From NCBI GenBank assembly GCA_020073525.1, contig JAIQFA010000023.1, forward strand, positions 1 to 62,295: DNA of 62,295 nt, in the 5' to 3' direction. The notes under the pieces are model-generated. The model saw nothing but the letters and a program-made list of their open reading frames with translations. It did not search any database and had not been told where the DNA came from. The stretch's first letter is position 1. Every line of letters starts with the position of its first letter. A program made the position numbers and the translations under genes. Positions 61,496-62,295 of the stretch are shown one piece after another. The stretch is from Terriglobia bacterium. Lineage in GTDB: Bacteria; Acidobacteriota; Terriglobia; Terriglobales; Acidobacteriaceae.

Positions 61496-62295
61496 ATGGC
61501 CCGCTTCACCGGAACCGATACCTACGTTGCCACCGAAGATCTGATGATGGCCGTAAACGCCGCCATCACCCTGGAACGCCCGCTGCTGATCAAGGGCGAG
61601 CCGGGCACCGGCAAGACCATGCTGGCGATCGAAGTGGCCAGGGCGCTCGACCGCCCGCTCGTGCAATGGCACGTCAAGTCCACCAGCAAGGCGCAGCAGG
61701 GCCTGTACGAATACGACGCGGTCTCGCGCCTGCGCGACTCGCAGCTGGGAGAGGAGCGTGTGCACGATATCGCGAACTACATCAAGCGCGGCCCGCTGTG
61801 GGAGGCGTTCGAGTCCGAGTCGCCGGCGGTGGTGCTGATCGACGAAGTCGACAAGGCCGACATCGAGTTCCCCAACGATCTGCTGCGCGAGCTGGACCGC
61901 ATGGAGTTCTACGTCTACGAGACGCAGCGGCTGGTGCAGGCGCGCAACCGACCGACCATCATCATCACCAGCAACAACGAGAAGGAGTTGCCCGACGCGT
62001 TTCTGCGCCGCTGCTTCTTCCACTACATCAAGTTTCCGGATCGGGAGACCATGGAGCGCATCGTCGATGTGCACCATCCCGGGATCAAGAAGCAGCTACT
62101 GCGCGAGGCGCTGGAGGCGTTCTTCGAAATCCGCGACGTTCCGGGGCTGAAAAAGAAGCCGTCGACCTCCGAGCTGCTGGACTGGCTCAAGCTGCTGATG
62201 GCCGAGGACATCTCGCCCGAGGTGCTGCACTCGCGCGACCAGCACAAGATCATGCCGCCGCTCGCCGGCGCGCTGCTCAAGAACGAGCAGGACGT
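61496..62295 (+). CDS. MoxR-type AAA+ ATPase (3' partial)
   Basis: At least 266 aa, cut by the right window edge. Walker A is in LIKGEPGTGKTMLAIEV (about residues 31-47), Walker B in VVLIDEVDKADIEFPNDLL (about 113-131), sensor 1 in TIIITSNNEKELPDAFLRRC with the arginine finger region. MoxR ATPases usually act with VWA-domain proteins as chaperones; any partner lies beyond the window. ATG 61496 begins MARFTGTDTYVATEDL. Confidence 0.92.
   Translation, partial: MARFTGTDTYVATEDLMMAVNAAITLERPLLIKGEPGTGKTMLAIEVARALDRPLVQWHVKSTSKAQQGLYEYDAVSRLRDSQLGEERVHDIANYIKRGPLWEAFESESPAVVLIDEVDKADIEFPNDLLRELDRMEFYVYETQRLVQARNRPTIIITSNNEKELPDAFLRRCFFHYIKFPDRETMERIVDVHHPGIKKQLLREALEAFFEIRDVPGLKKKPSTSELLDWLKLLMAEDISPEVLHSRDQHKIMPPLAGALLKNEQD

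Overview
The window looks like a chromosomal contig from a soil-type acidobacterium (Koribacter/Terriglobia-like). This is an inference, resting on the hemE-hemH-hemG order, the large secreted sortilin/BNR-repeat protein, PilZ and TonB modules, and several intergenic repeat families. No rRNA or tRNA gene was recognised. Both ends cut genes: an amino-acid permease at the left and a MoxR-type ATPase at the right.

Layout. 1-8 kb: permease, HspR-like regulator, STAS protein, LysR regulator divergent from leuA-leuB, a glycosyltransferase and a REC/HD-GYP c-di-GMP phosphodiesterase. 9-12.3 kb: a restriction-modification island with an intact vsr, a 5'-truncated dcm joined to the tail of a second vsr, an SRA-like/Mrr type IV nuclease and an unknown gene. 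12.4-24.8 kb: housekeeping and metabolic genes (EamA exporter, M20 and M28 peptidases, Met/His-rich secreted protein, haem operon, lactate permease, cupin). 25.3-27.3 kb: a complete IS1595-family transposon with inverted ends, an 8-bp target duplication and two passenger genes. 27.4-38 kb: peroxiredoxin, ffh, a TetR gene with a palindromic operator facing two CPBP membrane proteases, flavin reductase, HDAC-like deacetylase, polA and a stand-alone SIR2-like gene. 38-56 kb: PilZ-TonB fusion, rfbBAC, ahpCD, then a leftward exopolysaccharide operon (wza, wzz, degenerate BY-kinase, initiating transferase, polymerase/ligase, three GT4 modules) facing a response regulator with a degenerate receiver, then rfbD. 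55.7-62.3 kb: the BNR protein, a compact three-gene operon with HicB-like and HicA-like products plus an unrecognised partner, an IS1595 transposase scar, an orphan antitoxin and moxR.

How the genes fit together. The rfb genes supply dTDP-L-rhamnose to the Wzx/Wzy-type exopolysaccharide cluster; no flippase gene is visible. The HD-GYP enzyme and the PilZ-TonB fusion are both c-di-GMP-linked. The strongest candidates for something new are the three-gene operon at 59.2-60.9 kb, the passenger-bearing IS1595 element, the PilZ-TonB fusion, and the dead dcm beside an SRA-Mrr nuclease.

Almost every larger spacer holds one of two repeat classes: a dispersed ACCACAGAGGACACAGAGG-like repeat, often palindromic, and low-complexity arrays of 7-10 bp units whose unit differs at each locus.
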